Notes: a model not told the origin generated them from the letters alone. A stretch of DNA of 50,520 bases from Acidimicrobiia bacterium (GCA_025359845.1 JANYDT010000018.1:1-50520), one strand, 5' to 3'; positions 8,422-17,484 are shown, numbered from the stretch's first letter. Translations and numbers: made by a program.

Positions 8422-10095
8422 ATGACGGTTTCCGCCAGCGACGGCCTCGCATCCACCGAAGCAATTCGCGGCGCCAATCCCTTCATCGGGCTCACACCGC
8501 GACAAGTTCTGGCCGCCGGTGGCCGTTTCGCCGCCGCCGCCGCTCGGCATCCGACAACCGTGGCGGCCGAGGCGGCGAACCTGACAGTTGAGCGCCTGCG
8601 AATTCTGGTCGGTGCCGGCAGAACCGAGATCGGTAAGGACAAGCGCTTCACCGATCCCGCATGGCAACACCCGCTGTGGCAGCGATTGGCCCTGCTGTAC
8701 CTCGCGGGCGCCGAGAGCTTCGAGCGTATCGTCGACAATGTCGGTCTCGACCCAAAGAGCGCATCGCGAGCGAAGTTCGCGATGATGCAGTTGAGTGCTC
8801 TGTCGGCGCCGACGAACACCCTGCTCGGAAATCCGGCGGCGCTCAAGCGAGCCCGCGCCACGAAAGGGCGCTCCCTCATCGACGGCGTGCGCCACTTCGC
8901 CCACGACGTTCGTCAAAACGGCGGTATGCCCACCCAGGTCGACACCCGACCCTTCACGGTGGGGAAGAACATCGCGTGCACACCGGGGTCGGTGGTGCAC
9001 CGGACCGAGCTGTTCGAACTCATTCAGTACCAGCCCACCACCCCGAAGGTGCGGTCTCGACCGATGGTGGTTATCCCGCCGCAAGTGAACAAGTACTACT
9101 TCCTCGACCTCGCCCCCGGTCGCAGCTTCGTCGAGCACGCGGTGGCACAAGGCATGCAGGTGTTCATGATCTCGTGGCGCAATCCGACACCCGAGCAGCG
9201 CGACTGGTCGATCGACACCTACCTCAACGGGTTGCTCGAAGTCATCGACGTGGCGCGGTCGATCACCGGCAGCGACGACGTCAACGCCACGGCATTCTGT
9301 GCCGGTGGGATGACGCTGTTGATGCTTCTGTCGCACCTGGCGTCGACGGGAAGGAGCGATCTGGTCAACGCCGTCGCGCTCGGGGTGACGAGCGTCGACA
9401 CCGAAGTCGAGAGTACCGTCAACATGTTCGTCAGTCGACGAACCGTCGAAGTGTCGGTTTCGCGCTCACGCAAGAAGGGCGTGCTCGAAGGTCGATCGCT
9501 CGCCAGCGTGTTCGCGTGGGTCCGGCCGAACGACCTCGTATGGAACTACGTGGTCAACAACTATCTGCTCGGACTGAATCCGCCGGCGTTCGACGTGCTC
9601 GCGTGGAACAGCGACTCGACGAATCTTCCGGCGGCCTTCCACGCCGAGTTCATCCACCTCTTCGTCGAGAACGGGCTGCGCAAGGCCGGGTCGATCACCG
9701 CCCTCGGTACGCCCGTGGATCTCGCCACCGTGAACAATGACCTCTATGTCGTCGGAGCCAGCACCGACCACCTCGTGCCCTGGACTGCCACCTATGTGGC
9801 CACGCAAGCCACCTCGGGCGAGCATCGCTTCGTCCTGTCCAACAGCGGTCACATCCAAGCGCTCGTCAACCCCCCTGACAATCCGAAGGCCAGTTACCTC
9901 GTGGGCGAATCCTGTCCGGCGGATCCGCAGGAGTGGCTCGCCCAGGCTCACCAGCAAACCGGCTCGTGGTGGACGGACTGGGCGGAGTGGGCGTTGGCGC
10001 GATCGGGAAAGGAGCGCACTGCGCCCAAGTCACTCGGCAACACCGCTCATCTCCCGATCGAAGCGGCACCGGGCCGCTACGTGCATCAGCGGTAG
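8422..10095 (+). CDS. phaC: Polyhydroxyalkanoate synthase, class I type
   Basis: A 557-residue PHA synthase, which polymerises hydroxyacyl-CoA into the storage polyester at the granule surface. The lipase-like box carries the nucleophile Cys in NATAFCAGGMTLLM; the Asp is in VVGASTDHLVPW and the His in SNSGHIQALVNPP, completing the triad. The conserved NPP and the SWRNPTPEQRDW segment are typical of the family. The ATG at 8422 is chosen over the in-frame ATG at 8404 because GAGGAG lies 10 bases upstream of it. The PHA depolymerase-like gene follows after 13 bases, so the two probably form an operon for storage and remobilisation. No phaA, phaB or phasin gene is visible here. Confidence 0.93.
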   Translation: MTVSASDGLASTEAIRGANPFIGLTPRQVLAAGGRFAAAAARHPTTVAAEAANLTVERLRILVGAGRTEIGKDKRFTDPAWQHPLWQRLALLYLAGAESFERIVDNVGLDPKSASRAKFAMMQLSALSAPTNTLLGNPAALKRARATKGRSLIDGVRHFAHDVRQNGGMPTQVDTRPFTVGKNIACTPGSVVHRTELFELIQYQPTTPKVRSRPMVVIPPQVNKYYFLDLAPGRSFVEHAVAQGMQVFMISWRNPTPEQRDWSIDTYLNGLLEVIDVARSITGSDDVNATAFCAGGMTLLMLLSHLASTGRSDLVNAVALGVTSVDTEVESTVNMFVSRRTVEVSVSRSRKKGVLEGRSLASVFAWVRPNDLVWNYVVNNYLLGLNPPAFDVLAWNSDSTNLPAAFHAEFIHLFVENGLRKAGSITALGTPVDLATVNNDLYVVGASTDHLVPWTATYVATQATSGEHRFVLSNSGHIQALVNPPDNPKASYLVGESCPADPQEWLAQAHQQTGSWWTDWAEWALARSGKERTAPKSLGNTAHLPIEAAPGRYVHQR

Positions 10096-10108
10096 TCGGT
10101 TTCACTTA

Positions 10109-10918
10109 ATGAGCTGGAGCGCCACAGAAGCATTCTTCCTTGAGATATCGGGTATCCGGATTCGCATCCGTATCGCAGGGTCCGGGCCGCCGCTGCTGCT
10201 GGTGATGGGCATCGGCGCGAATCTCGACATGTGGGAGCCGCTCGTCTCGCAGCTGGGTGAGCGCCAGATCGTGGCATTTGATGCGCCGGGTGCCGGCGGC
10301 TCGGGAAATGCCCGCTTTCCCATGACGATGGGCCAACACGCCACGCTGGTGGGCAAGCTTCTCGATCGCTTGGGGTACCCGAAAGTCGACATGCTCGGCC
10401 TCTCGTGGGGCGGCCTCCTGGCCCAGAAGGTGGCCATCACGGCGCCCGAGCGGGTACGGCGGCTCGTGCTCGCAGCCACGTTGCCCGGCCTCGGCGCAGT
10501 GTTGGCTCGACCGACGGCAATGTGGACGATGATGAGTCCGCGTCGCTACTACTCACGGGCGAACTTCGAGCGAGTCGCGCCGATGCTGTACGGGGGCCGG
10601 GCGAGGACGCATCCCGAGAGCGTGATGGGCGATCTACAACTGCGTTTGGCGCGACCGCCAAGCCCCGGGGGCTATCTCGCCCAGATCGCGGCCACGTGGA
10701 CGTACTCCGGTCTCACGACGCTGCATCGGGTTACCGCACCGACGCTGGTGCTCACGGGCGACGACGACCCCATGGTGCATCTCGCCAACGCGCGGATCAT
10801 CGGCCGGCTCGTGCCGAACGCCGAGGTGCACGTCGTCGAAGGAGGCGGCCATCTGTTTCTTCTTGACGGCACTCCTGGTATCGGACCGAGAATTGATGCC
10901 TTCCTGGGTCTCGACTGA
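10109..10918 (+). CDS. phaZ: Intracellular PHA depolymerase-like alpha/beta hydrolase
   Basis: A 269-residue alpha/beta hydrolase. The nucleophile elbow is GLSWGG, the acid is in LTGDDDPMVH and the His in EGGGHLFLLD. The stretches LVMGIGANLDMWEP, MMSPRRYYSRANFERVAP and MLYGG closely resemble my memory of the medium-chain-length PHA depolymerases of pseudomonads (GIGANLE, ASPRRYIQ, LIYGG). The predicted role is to hydrolyse stored polyester to hydroxyacids. It follows phaC by 13 bases, which supports the call. The ATG at 10109 is the natural start; longer readings into phaC are not homologous. A general esterase remains possible. Confidence 0.8.
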   Translation: MSWSATEAFFLEISGIRIRIRIAGSGPPLLLVMGIGANLDMWEPLVSQLGERQIVAFDAPGAGGSGNARFPMTMGQHATLVGKLLDRLGYPKVDMLGLSWGGLLAQKVAITAPERVRRLVLAATLPGLGAVLARPTAMWTMMSPRRYYSRANFERVAPMLYGGRARTHPESVMGDLQLRLARPPSPGGYLAQIAATWTYSGLTTLHRVTAPTLVLTGDDDPMVHLANARIIGRLVPNAEVHVVEGGGHLFLLDGTPGIGPRIDAFLGLD

Positions 10919-11013
10919 CCGGGCTGCTTGCGGGCTCGCAACGGCAGTACAAGTCGACAGGCCCGCCGACGGCAAACTACGGTGATGCCGACAACTCGCA
11001 GATGAGGAGCCCA

Positions 11014-12414
11014 ATGGGACGGATTGCAATGGTCGGCGGTGGCATCGTTGGTACCTGTGCCGCAATGATGCTGGCCCGTGACGGCCACGACGTGACTGTG
11101 CTGGAGCGTGACCCAACGCCGCCACCGCCACCCAACTCCGCCTGGGCCGACTGGGAACGGCGCGGGGTCAATCAATTCCGCATGGTGCACTACTTCCTGC
11201 CCAAGTTTCGCGAGGTCGCGGAGCAGGAATTGCCCGGCTTGACCGAGGCCATGGTTGCCGCTGGAGCACTTCGCAACAATCCGATCGACGGGGCGCCGGC
11301 CGACATCACGGGCGGCCGACGGGCCGGCGACGAACGATTCGACACGGTCACGGCCCGTCGCCCCGTGGCCGAATCGGTGGTGGCCGCCATGGCCGCCACC
11401 ACCCCGGGCTTAACTATCCGACGAGGTATCGCCGTCGTCGGTCTCTTGGCCACTGTCGGCCCTAACGGCGTTGTTCACGTCACCGGGGTACGCACCGCGG
11501 ACGGCGAGGAGATCACCGCCGATCTCGTGGTCGACGCCGGCGGACGACGCTCCGCCATGGCGCAATGGCTGCGCGACTGTGGGTCGCCGGGGCCGGTCGA
11601 GGTGATCGAGGACAGCGGATTCGTTTACTACGCTCGTCACTTCCGCTCACCCGACGGATCCGTGCCACCCGCTTTCGGGGGGCTGCTCCAGCCGTACGGT
11701 TCGATCTCGATCCTCACCCTGCCGGCCGACAACGGAACGTGGGGCGTCGGGGTGATCGCCAGCTCGAAAGACGCGGCCCTTCGCGCCCTGCTCGACGTCG
11801 AATGCTGGGAGCGCGTGGTCAAGTCCTACCCGTTGGTCGCGCATTGGATCGACGCCGAGCCGATCACCAACGTGGAGCTGATGGCCAAGATCGAGGACCG
11901 GCAGCGTACCTATGTGATCGACGGTCTACCCGTGGCCACCGGCGTCGTTCCCCTCGCCGATGCCTGGGCTTGCACCAACCCATCGCTCGGGCGTGGCATC
12001 TCGATCGGACTCATCCACGCCGCCGCCCTGCGCACCCTTCTTCACGACGAGAACTTCGGCGATCCAACCGCCCTGGCCGTGCGGTGGAGCGAAGTCACCG
12101 CCGAGACCGTCCAACCATTATTCCACGACACCCTCAACTTCGACCGCCACCGTTTGGCCGAGATCGAGGCCGCCATGAAGGGCCACGACTACGAAACCAC
12201 CGACCCGGCGTGGCTGCTCGGCAAGGCCCTTGAGACTGCGATGTTCCATGACCCGGATCTGCTCCGCGGCTTCATCGACATCGCGTCGCTTACCGCACGC
12301 GGCGCCGACGTGATGGCTCGCCCCGGACTGGCCGAGAGAGCCATGGCCCTCGCCGACCCCACCCCCCCACCCGGCCCCGACCGTGGCGGACTACTCGCCC
12401 TGATCGGAGCATGA
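11014..12414 (+). CDS. FAD-dependent monooxygenase/oxidoreductase
   Basis: A 466-residue flavoprotein. The N-terminal Rossmann motif is GGGIVGTCAAMMLARDGHDV, ending in the ribose-binding Glu of VLERDP. ADLVVDAGGRRS is the second FAD-binding motif (DG/DAGGxxS), and a third region, LADAWACTNPSLGRGISIGL, corresponds to the GD-type motif with Ala replacing part of it. This layout is that of aromatic or squalene-epoxidase-like hydroxylases. The substrate is unknown. The ATG at 11014 has GAGGAG four bases upstream; an ATG at 11002 is in frame but overlaps that site. A weak promoter-like pair (TCGACA, 18 bases, TACGGT) lies at about 10955-10985. Confidence 0.82.
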   Translation: MGRIAMVGGGIVGTCAAMMLARDGHDVTVLERDPTPPPPPNSAWADWERRGVNQFRMVHYFLPKFREVAEQELPGLTEAMVAAGALRNNPIDGAPADITGGRRAGDERFDTVTARRPVAESVVAAMAATTPGLTIRRGIAVVGLLATVGPNGVVHVTGVRTADGEEITADLVVDAGGRRSAMAQWLRDCGSPGPVEVIEDSGFVYYARHFRSPDGSVPPAFGGLLQPYGSISILTLPADNGTWGVGVIASSKDAALRALLDVECWERVVKSYPLVAHWIDAEPITNVELMAKIEDRQRTYVIDGLPVATGVVPLADAWACTNPSLGRGISIGLIHAAALRTLLHDENFGDPTALAVRWSEVTAETVQPLFHDTLNFDRHRLAEIEAAMKGHDYETTDPAWLLGKALETAMFHDPDLLRGFIDIASLTARGADVMARPGLAERAMALADPTPPPGPDRGGLLALIGA

Positions 12415-12438
12415 CCAACGCCTGTAAACCCTCGCGGA

Positions 12439-12492
12439 AGGTCTGACTACGCCTGAGGTTCGCGGGTGTGGTCAGGTCTGACTACGGCTGAG
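12439..12492. repeat. Near-identical 19-base direct repeat between convergent genes
   Basis: AGGTCTGACTACGCCTGAG at 12439-12457 recurs at 12474-12492 with one change (GGCTGAG). The unit spacing is 35 bases and a CGCGG also recurs in register. The second copy covers the stop codon of the amidohydrolase gene. No function is evident; recombination scar or terminator-region duplication are possibilities. Confidence 0.6.
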
Positions 12493-14167
12493 CCATGGCC
12501 CCGCCCCGAATGAGGCGACCGGGAAGCGCCCCGGTGTGCTCACCGTTCCGGTACGTGACTTCGCCCTTGCACATTGTCATCTTGTAGCCCTGGGCCTTCT
12601 GGATGACTCTGCGTCCGCCGGCCGGCAGGTCGTAGACCATGTGCGGATCTTCGAGCCGCAGCGCGTCGTAATCGATGAGGTTGAGATCGGCCCGGTAGCC
12701 GGGCGCGATCACGCCGCGGTCGGTCAGCCCATAGAGCAGCGCGGTGTCTTGGGTCATCTTGTGCACGACGAACTCGAGCTCCATTTTCGGACCCCTCGTT
12801 CGGTCACGGGTCATGTAGGCCAGCATGTACGTCGGCGCGCTGGCATCGCACAAGACGCCGCAATGGGCCCCACCGTCGGAGAGACCGAACACCGAGTGCT
12901 CGTGCTCGATCGCCGCGACCTGCTCGCTCAAATCACCGCGATAGACGCCGATGAGGTACAGGATCGGGCGGGCCGAGGCCATGACATCCATGAGCGCCTC
13001 GCGCACGTGAATGCCCCCTGCCTCGGCGACGCCGGCGATGGAATCGGCGTGGGACGGCTCGTAGCTCAAGTCGGCCGGCAGCACGTACATGCGGTCCCAG
13101 GTCGAGATCATCTTGTTGGTGTCGGCATAGCGAGACACCTTGGCGGCATCGGCCATCACCTTGGCCCGGAACTCGGGATCAAGCAGCTTGATCCGCTGCT
13201 CGGCGAAAGGCAAGCCCTTGATCTCGTCGTAGGCCGGGAACTGGCGCATGGGGTTCAGCGTGCCTTCCAACGTCATGAGCGCCGACGCCGGCCTGGCCCC
13301 CACCTGCGGACGGATGTTCAGTCCCTCATCATTGAGGCGCGCGGCCAACTCCCAGATGCCACCGCCGGCGATATTCGGGGTCACCAAGAAGGTCAGCGGA
13401 CGGCCGGTGAGGCGGGCGATGTGCTCGATCCAAGCGAGTTCCTCGGGCTTGTCGAGACTGTCGGAGATCACTTCAATGGTGCCGTGATCGAGTCCCTTGA
13501 AGGCCTCGGCGATGGCCACCATCTCGTCGGCGGCCGCGTAGGTGCCGGGAATCTTGTTGCCGGCTTTGTCGAGGTGGCCGTAGAAGCGCGAGGTCGAGAA
13601 CCCCAACGCGCCGTCAGCCAGCGCCTGGTGGGTGATCTCGGCCATCTGGGCCATGTCGTCGGCGGTGGCGTCGTCGTAACAGCGCTCACCCATCACGTAG
13701 TGGCGCAGCGCCACGTGGGGTAGTTGCGCGCCGATGTCAATCGAATACGGCGTATCGATCACGTCGAGGTACTCACCGAAGGACTCCCATCCCCACGGAA
13801 TTCCTTCATGCAGGGCCGTACCGGGGATGTCTTCGACGCTCTCCATCAACTGCACGAGTTCGTCTTCGGTGCCCGGACGCACAGGAGCGAACCCCACACC
13901 GCAATTTCCCATGACCACGGTGGTGACACCATGCCAACTGGACGGAGTGACCTGCTTGTCCCAGCACACCTGTCCATCGAAGTGGGTGTGGATGTCGACG
14001 AAGCCAGGGGTCAGCAGATGCCCCTCAGCATCAATGACCCGAACCGCGGAGCGGTCGATGGTGCCGACCTCGGTGATGCGCCCGTTGTCGATGGCCACGT
14101 CACCCGTGAAGGCCGCCTTGCCTGTGCCGTCGACGATGCGGGCGTTGGTGATGATCAGGTCATGCAC
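12482..14167 (-). CDS. D-aminoacylase-like amidohydrolase, paralogue 1
   Basis: A 561-residue amidohydrolase of the N-acyl-D-amino-acid deacylase group. The metal site begins with HTHFD (His60, His62). The Cys of GNCGVGFAPVRP, which bridges metal in D-aminoacylase, is present, and SDGGAHCG carries the late Asp/His. The N-terminal beta-sandwich segment ITNARIVDGTGK and the C-terminal VTYRNGEHTGALPGRLIR are typical. It probably hydrolyses an N-acyl or cyclic amide. The GTG start at 14167 has GGGAG seven bases upstream. A second paralogue lies at 15636, so the pair may process related substrates. The exact substrate cannot be read. Confidence 0.88.
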   Translation of the reverse strand: MHDLIITNARIVDGTGKAAFTGDVAIDNGRITEVGTIDRSAVRVIDAEGHLLTPGFVDIHTHFDGQVCWDKQVTPSSWHGVTTVVMGNCGVGFAPVRPGTEDELVQLMESVEDIPGTALHEGIPWGWESFGEYLDVIDTPYSIDIGAQLPHVALRHYVMGERCYDDATADDMAQMAEITHQALADGALGFSTSRFYGHLDKAGNKIPGTYAAADEMVAIAEAFKGLDHGTIEVISDSLDKPEELAWIEHIARLTGRPLTFLVTPNIAGGGIWELAARLNDEGLNIRPQVGARPASALMTLEGTLNPMRQFPAYDEIKGLPFAEQRIKLLDPEFRAKVMADAAKVSRYADTNKMISTWDRMYVLPADLSYEPSHADSIAGVAEAGGIHVREALMDVMASARPILYLIGVYRGDLSEQVAAIEHEHSVFGLSDGGAHCGVLCDASAPTYMLAYMTRDRTRGPKMELEFVVHKMTQDTALLYGLTDRGVIAPGYRADLNLIDYDALRLEDPHMVYDLPAGGRRVIQKAQGYKMTMCKGEVTYRNGEHTGALPGRLIRGGAMAQP

Positions 14168-14247
14168 GGAAGTCTCCCTCGAAATTTGGTATTTCGCAGC
14201 CTACCGCGTCTGCTTATCGGAAAGTAGAACCGGCCGAGCCGCCGCGA

Positions 14248-14283
14248 ACAAAGCCCCATCCCGGTCTCGGGAGGGGGCTTTGT
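14248..14283 (-). terminator. Stem-loop terminator after the propeller gene
   Basis: Arms at 14248-14263 and 14268-14283 form about 15 pairs with one mismatch and a 4-base loop; the outer stem is ACAAAGCCCC with GGGGCTTTGT. It is placed 35 bases after the stop of the minus-strand gene ending at 14318 and before the GTG of the next gene, so it separates the two transcripts. Confidence 0.75.
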
Positions 14284-14317
14284 CGTGACCTGCGAGGTCA
14301 GGTTCTGAAGGTGTCGG

Positions 14318-15409
14318 TCAGGGCTTGTGACTGACGACGAAGCTGACGCAGTCGCCCTGGTTCTTGAACGCAGGGTTGGTGAAAGTCTTCCAGCCGTCGT
14401 TCTTGCACTGATCCTTGTCGGTGGGGGTGCCGCCGACACCCGGAGGCGTAGCAAATCCGGGGCATATGCGCACCAGGCTGTTCTCGCCTGTCACTGTAAG
14501 GTCGTCGTAGCGGGTCCCGTTCTGGGTCACGTAGAGGCAGCTGTCCGGGCCGACCTGCGTGAGGTCGCCACGGAAGCCTCCGCTGGCAAAGACAGACTGC
14601 GTTGGCACCACGGTGAAGTCATTTGCGGCGAAGTCGAAACGGGTCATGGTGCCATCGGTATTGTTGGTCACGACGAACTTTGGAGTCGTGGCGTGGAAGG
14701 CGATGCCGTCGGGCTCCGAGCTCATCAAGACGTTCTGCACCAATGTTCCATCCCTGCGGAGAATAGTGAGCTGATCTATCGGGCCCCGGTTGGACAGGAA
14801 CAAGAAGTTGCCGGTCGGGTCGAAGTAGATGCCGTCGACGAAGTTCCCGGTCGTCACGGAGGAGAAGACACCGGACGTGGTTAAGGCCGCGTCGACAAAG
14901 TCAATGGTGCCGCCCGATTGAACGTACACCAGGTTGCCCGTCTGGGGGTCGACGGCAATGCCAAGGGCGTTGCCGCCCGGGCCGAATGGGCCAGCCAACG
15001 CAGCGCCGGTGTTGGCGTCCAACTTCCTCACCCCGGCGATTGTATTGGTATAAAGCGCCCCGTTGGGGTGGTTGGTGAGCCCGCACCCTGCGCTACTCGT
15101 AAGCGTGGTCACAGGGTGGAGATTCGTGCCGCTCACGACCGGGGCAACACCCTGGCGGTCGAATCGATGCAACGGGCTGCCGTCGCTGCTGCAGTTGTCA
15201 ACGAGCGGGTCGCCGTCGGGCGCGAACGCGACACCACCCATGAACGAGGGGAGGACCCCGACGATCTCCTGAGTGAATCCCGCGTTCAAGACGGTGAACG
15301 AGTGGCCGCTACCCGTTCCGTGATCGGCCCGGGCCGACCCCCCGCCGACGGTCAATGCCCCTGCTAAGAGCGCCGCGCACGCGACCCCCAGATTGGTTAT
15401 TCTTCTCAC
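14318..15409 (-). CDS. Secreted beta-propeller-like protein with Cys-containing C-terminal tail
   Basis: A 363-residue exported protein. A signal peptide (MRRITNLGVACAALLAGALTV, cut near SARA-DHG) is followed by repeated blades such as GIAVDPQTGNLVYV, GIYFDPTGNFLFLS and GIAFHATTPKFVV, as in SMP-30/NHL-type propellers. The last 35 residues hold a separate two-Cys module, DKDQCKNDGWKTF and NQGDCVSFV, which I have seen at the end of many unrelated secreted actinobacterial proteins. The GTG start has TAGGAG about eight bases upstream. The leader (15410-15540) is much more AT-rich than the surroundings. Substrate or partner is unknown; a lactonase or surface-binding role is possible. Confidence 0.75.
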   Translation of the reverse strand: MRRITNLGVACAALLAGALTVGGGSARADHGTGSGHSFTVLNAGFTQEIVGVLPSFMGGVAFAPDGDPLVDNCSSDGSPLHRFDRQGVAPVVSGTNLHPVTTLTSSAGCGLTNHPNGALYTNTIAGVRKLDANTGAALAGPFGPGGNALGIAVDPQTGNLVYVQSGGTIDFVDAALTTSGVFSSVTTGNFVDGIYFDPTGNFLFLSNRGPIDQLTILRRDGTLVQNVLMSSEPDGIAFHATTPKFVVTNNTDGTMTRFDFAANDFTVVPTQSVFASGGFRGDLTQVGPDSCLYVTQNGTRYDDLTVTGENSLVRICPGFATPPGVGGTPTDKDQCKNDGWKTFTNPAFKNQGDCVSFVVSHKP

Positions 15410-15573
15410 TTTTGCTCCTATATCCTTTAGTTGAGATTATGGCTCACGGATCGGACGCGACTCATCATTTGAGCCAGGGAGGCAGCGTTCAGCGATCAAT
15501 ATAATGCTGTTCAGACAAAGCCCCCTTTGTCAAGGGATCTACTCAACATTGGGTGGTTTTTGGCCCCCCGTTT
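15410..15573 (-). promoter_or_regulatory. AT-rich leader region with small hairpin
   Basis: An intergenic gap unusually rich in A and T for this window. On the minus strand it holds TTGACA near 15531-15536 and TATATT near 15501, but they are too far apart (about 24 bases) for a confident promoter. The hairpin ACAAAG-CCCC-CTTTGT at 15515-15530 could end transcription from the amidohydrolase upstream. Control of the secreted propeller gene is the likely role. Confidence 0.35.
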
Positions 15574-15626
15574 CGTTCAGGTAGCAGTTGGCCGCGCCCG
15601 TGCGTGGCCTTCCTGCTACATGAACG
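15574..15626 (+). repeat. Dispersed palindromic element, copy 2
   Basis: The left arm CGTTCAGGTAGCAG (15574-15587) and right arm CTGCTACATGAACG (15613-15626) pair with one mismatch. The 25-base spacer begins TTGGCCGCGCCCGTGCG. It starts 10 bases after the stop of the minus-strand amidohydrolase gene, so it will be in the 3' end of that mRNA. It has the same orientation as the other three copies. Confidence 0.9.
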
Positions 15627-15635
15627 CGGTCGGGG

Positions 15636-17369
15636 TCACCCTCGACCGTGGCGCAGCAGGCGGCCGGGTTGGGCGCCGGTGCAGACGCCGTCCTCGAACG
15701 TGACCTCGCCGTTGACGAGGATGTCCTTGTAGCCCTTGGCCCGCTGCACCCGACGCCACTCGCCACCGGGCAAGTCATGGACCACGTCGCCGATCCACGT
15801 CGGGTCGACATCGAGTTCTTCCATGTCGTAGACGACCACATCGGCGGCCGCGCCTTCGCGCAGCACGCCGCGATCGCGGAAGCCGGCCGCATGTGCGGTC
15901 AACGCGGAGAGCCGGTAATGGGCCTCCTCGAGAGTGATCTTGCCCTCGTCGCGCACTAGCCAGCGCAGCAGGTCGGTCGTGTAGGCGCCGCCCGTGAAGA
16001 ACTTGGTGTGCGCACCGCCGTCGGAAACCCCGGGCAGCGTGTACGGCGAGTCGTTCAGCATCTCGGCCATGAAATCAGCGTTGGATCCTTTGTCGGGCCC
16101 GAGAAACTCGACGTTCAGGTTACCTTGCAGCGACAGGTCCAACATGATCTCGATGGGGTGCTTGCCTTCCTCCATGGCGATATCACCCACCGAACGCCCG
16201 ACGTATTTCTGCATATCGGCCTGGCGATTCACGCCCTGGATCACGAGCGACTTGGGGTTGCCGCCCACCCCGGCCTGGATGACCTGGAGCCGCCGGTCGG
16301 CTTCTGCGGCCTCGGCCACGAGCGCCCGGCGCAGCTCGGGATCGCGCATCTTGGCCATCTTCTCCTCGTTCGTACCGACGGTCACGGCCCGCCACGCGGG
16401 GGAGGCGTCGTAGAGGTTCCAATGCTCCAGGGTGAAGGCAAAACCGGAACGCCCGGTGCCGCATTGGGCATAAATGGGCAGGCCCTGGTCCCAGCATTTC
16501 TGGATCCACCGCAGCGGTCGGCGGTGCACTTCGGGGTCTTGGCGAGAGGGGGCCACGACGTTGTGCAGGATCGGCCGTTGGGCCGTCTTCGCCAGCTTCT
16601 CGAGAAAGGCCAAGTCGGCGCGAATGTCGCCGGTGCCCTGGGTGATCTGGATGAAGCCCTCATCACGTTCGGCGAGCACCTCTGCCAGCGCGAGGATGTC
16701 GTCGTCGCACATCGTGTCGGTGACCATCGGCGAGCCGTCGAAGTCGGCCTGCACGGAGTCAGGACCGAGGCGCTGGATCGAGAAACCGCACAGCCCCGCG
16801 TCCATGCCCTCGTGCAGCAGGCGCTGCATCTCTTTGCGTTCCTGCGGGGTCGCCGGACGGGTCTTGGCCGCCTCGAGACCCATGACGTAGATCATGAGCG
16901 AGGCCGTCGGCATGTATTGGATGCAGTTGACGCCTTTGGGGGCGCGCTCGAGCGAGTCGAGGTATTCGGGGATGGTCTCCCAGTCCCACGCCATGCCCTC
17001 CTTCATGGCCGTGTAGGGAATGGCCTCGGTGCGCACCATGGTGAGGATCGATCGTTCTCGGAACTCGGGGCGGACCGGGGCGAAGCCGAACCCGCAGTTG
17101 CCGAGAACCACCGAGGTGACGCCGTGCCAACCGGAGATTGTGCACCACGGGTCCCAGCGGATCTGGGCGTCGTAATGGGTGTGCAGGTCCACGAACCCGG
17201 GCGCAACGATCAGCCCGTCGGCATCGATGACGCGCTCCGAGGTGCCGTTCGGCCGGCCACCGATCTTGGCGATACGACCGTCCTTCACCCACATGTCCCC
17301 TTTGTAGCGAGGCACCCGTGTTCCATCGACGATCGTTCCACCCTTGATGTGAATGTCATAGGTAGTCAT
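15636..17369 (-). CDS. D-aminoacylase-like amidohydrolase, paralogue 2
   Basis: A 577-residue homologue of the protein at 12482-14167. It has HTHYD (His63, His65), the metal-bridging Cys in VVLGNCGFGFAPVRPEF and SDGGAHTKFF near the C-terminus. The N-terminal segment MTTYDIHIKGGTIVDGT fits the small beta-sandwich. Substrate is uncertain, with N-acyl-D-amino acids or other amides expected from the family. The ATG at 17369 is chosen because GGGGAG lies just upstream; a longer reading to 17591 runs through the palindrome at 17425-17484 and is not protein-like. The gene is bracketed by palindromes on both sides (copies 2 and 3). Confidence 0.88.
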   Translation of the reverse strand: MTTYDIHIKGGTIVDGTRVPRYKGDMWVKDGRIAKIGGRPNGTSERVIDADGLIVAPGFVDLHTHYDAQIRWDPWCTISGWHGVTSVVLGNCGFGFAPVRPEFRERSILTMVRTEAIPYTAMKEGMAWDWETIPEYLDSLERAPKGVNCIQYMPTASLMIYVMGLEAAKTRPATPQERKEMQRLLHEGMDAGLCGFSIQRLGPDSVQADFDGSPMVTDTMCDDDILALAEVLAERDEGFIQITQGTGDIRADLAFLEKLAKTAQRPILHNVVAPSRQDPEVHRRPLRWIQKCWDQGLPIYAQCGTGRSGFAFTLEHWNLYDASPAWRAVTVGTNEEKMAKMRDPELRRALVAEAAEADRRLQVIQAGVGGNPKSLVIQGVNRQADMQKYVGRSVGDIAMEEGKHPIEIMLDLSLQGNLNVEFLGPDKGSNADFMAEMLNDSPYTLPGVSDGGAHTKFFTGGAYTTDLLRWLVRDEGKITLEEAHYRLSALTAHAAGFRDRGVLREGAAADVVVYDMEELDVDPTWIGDVVHDLPGGEWRRVQRAKGYKDILVNGEVTFEDGVCTGAQPGRLLRHGRG

Positions 17370-17424
17370 CAGCTCTCCCCTTTTCTCGCTCGCGACGCTA
17401 GCGCACGGTGCGCGCGCAGTCCCG

Positions 17425-17484
17425 GTTCGTTCATGTAGCAGTTGGCCCGCGCCCGTGCGTGTCCTTTCTGCTACGTGAACGAAC
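17425..17484 (+). repeat. Dispersed palindromic element, copy 3 (supplies the 3' end of the DUF559 gene)
   Basis: The longest copy, with 17-base arms: GTTCGTTCATGTAGCAG at 17425-17441 and CTGCTACGTGAACGAAC at 17468-17484, pairing with one T-G wobble. The spacer begins TTGGCCCGCGCCCGTGCG. On the minus strand the right arm encodes the last residues (SFT) and TAG stop of the DUF559 gene. Confidence 0.92.

Noticed and set aside
15501-15536. TTGACA and TATATT as a promoter for the secreted propeller gene
   Set aside because: The spacing of about 24 bases is too long for a sigma70 promoter; reported only as part of a regulatory region.
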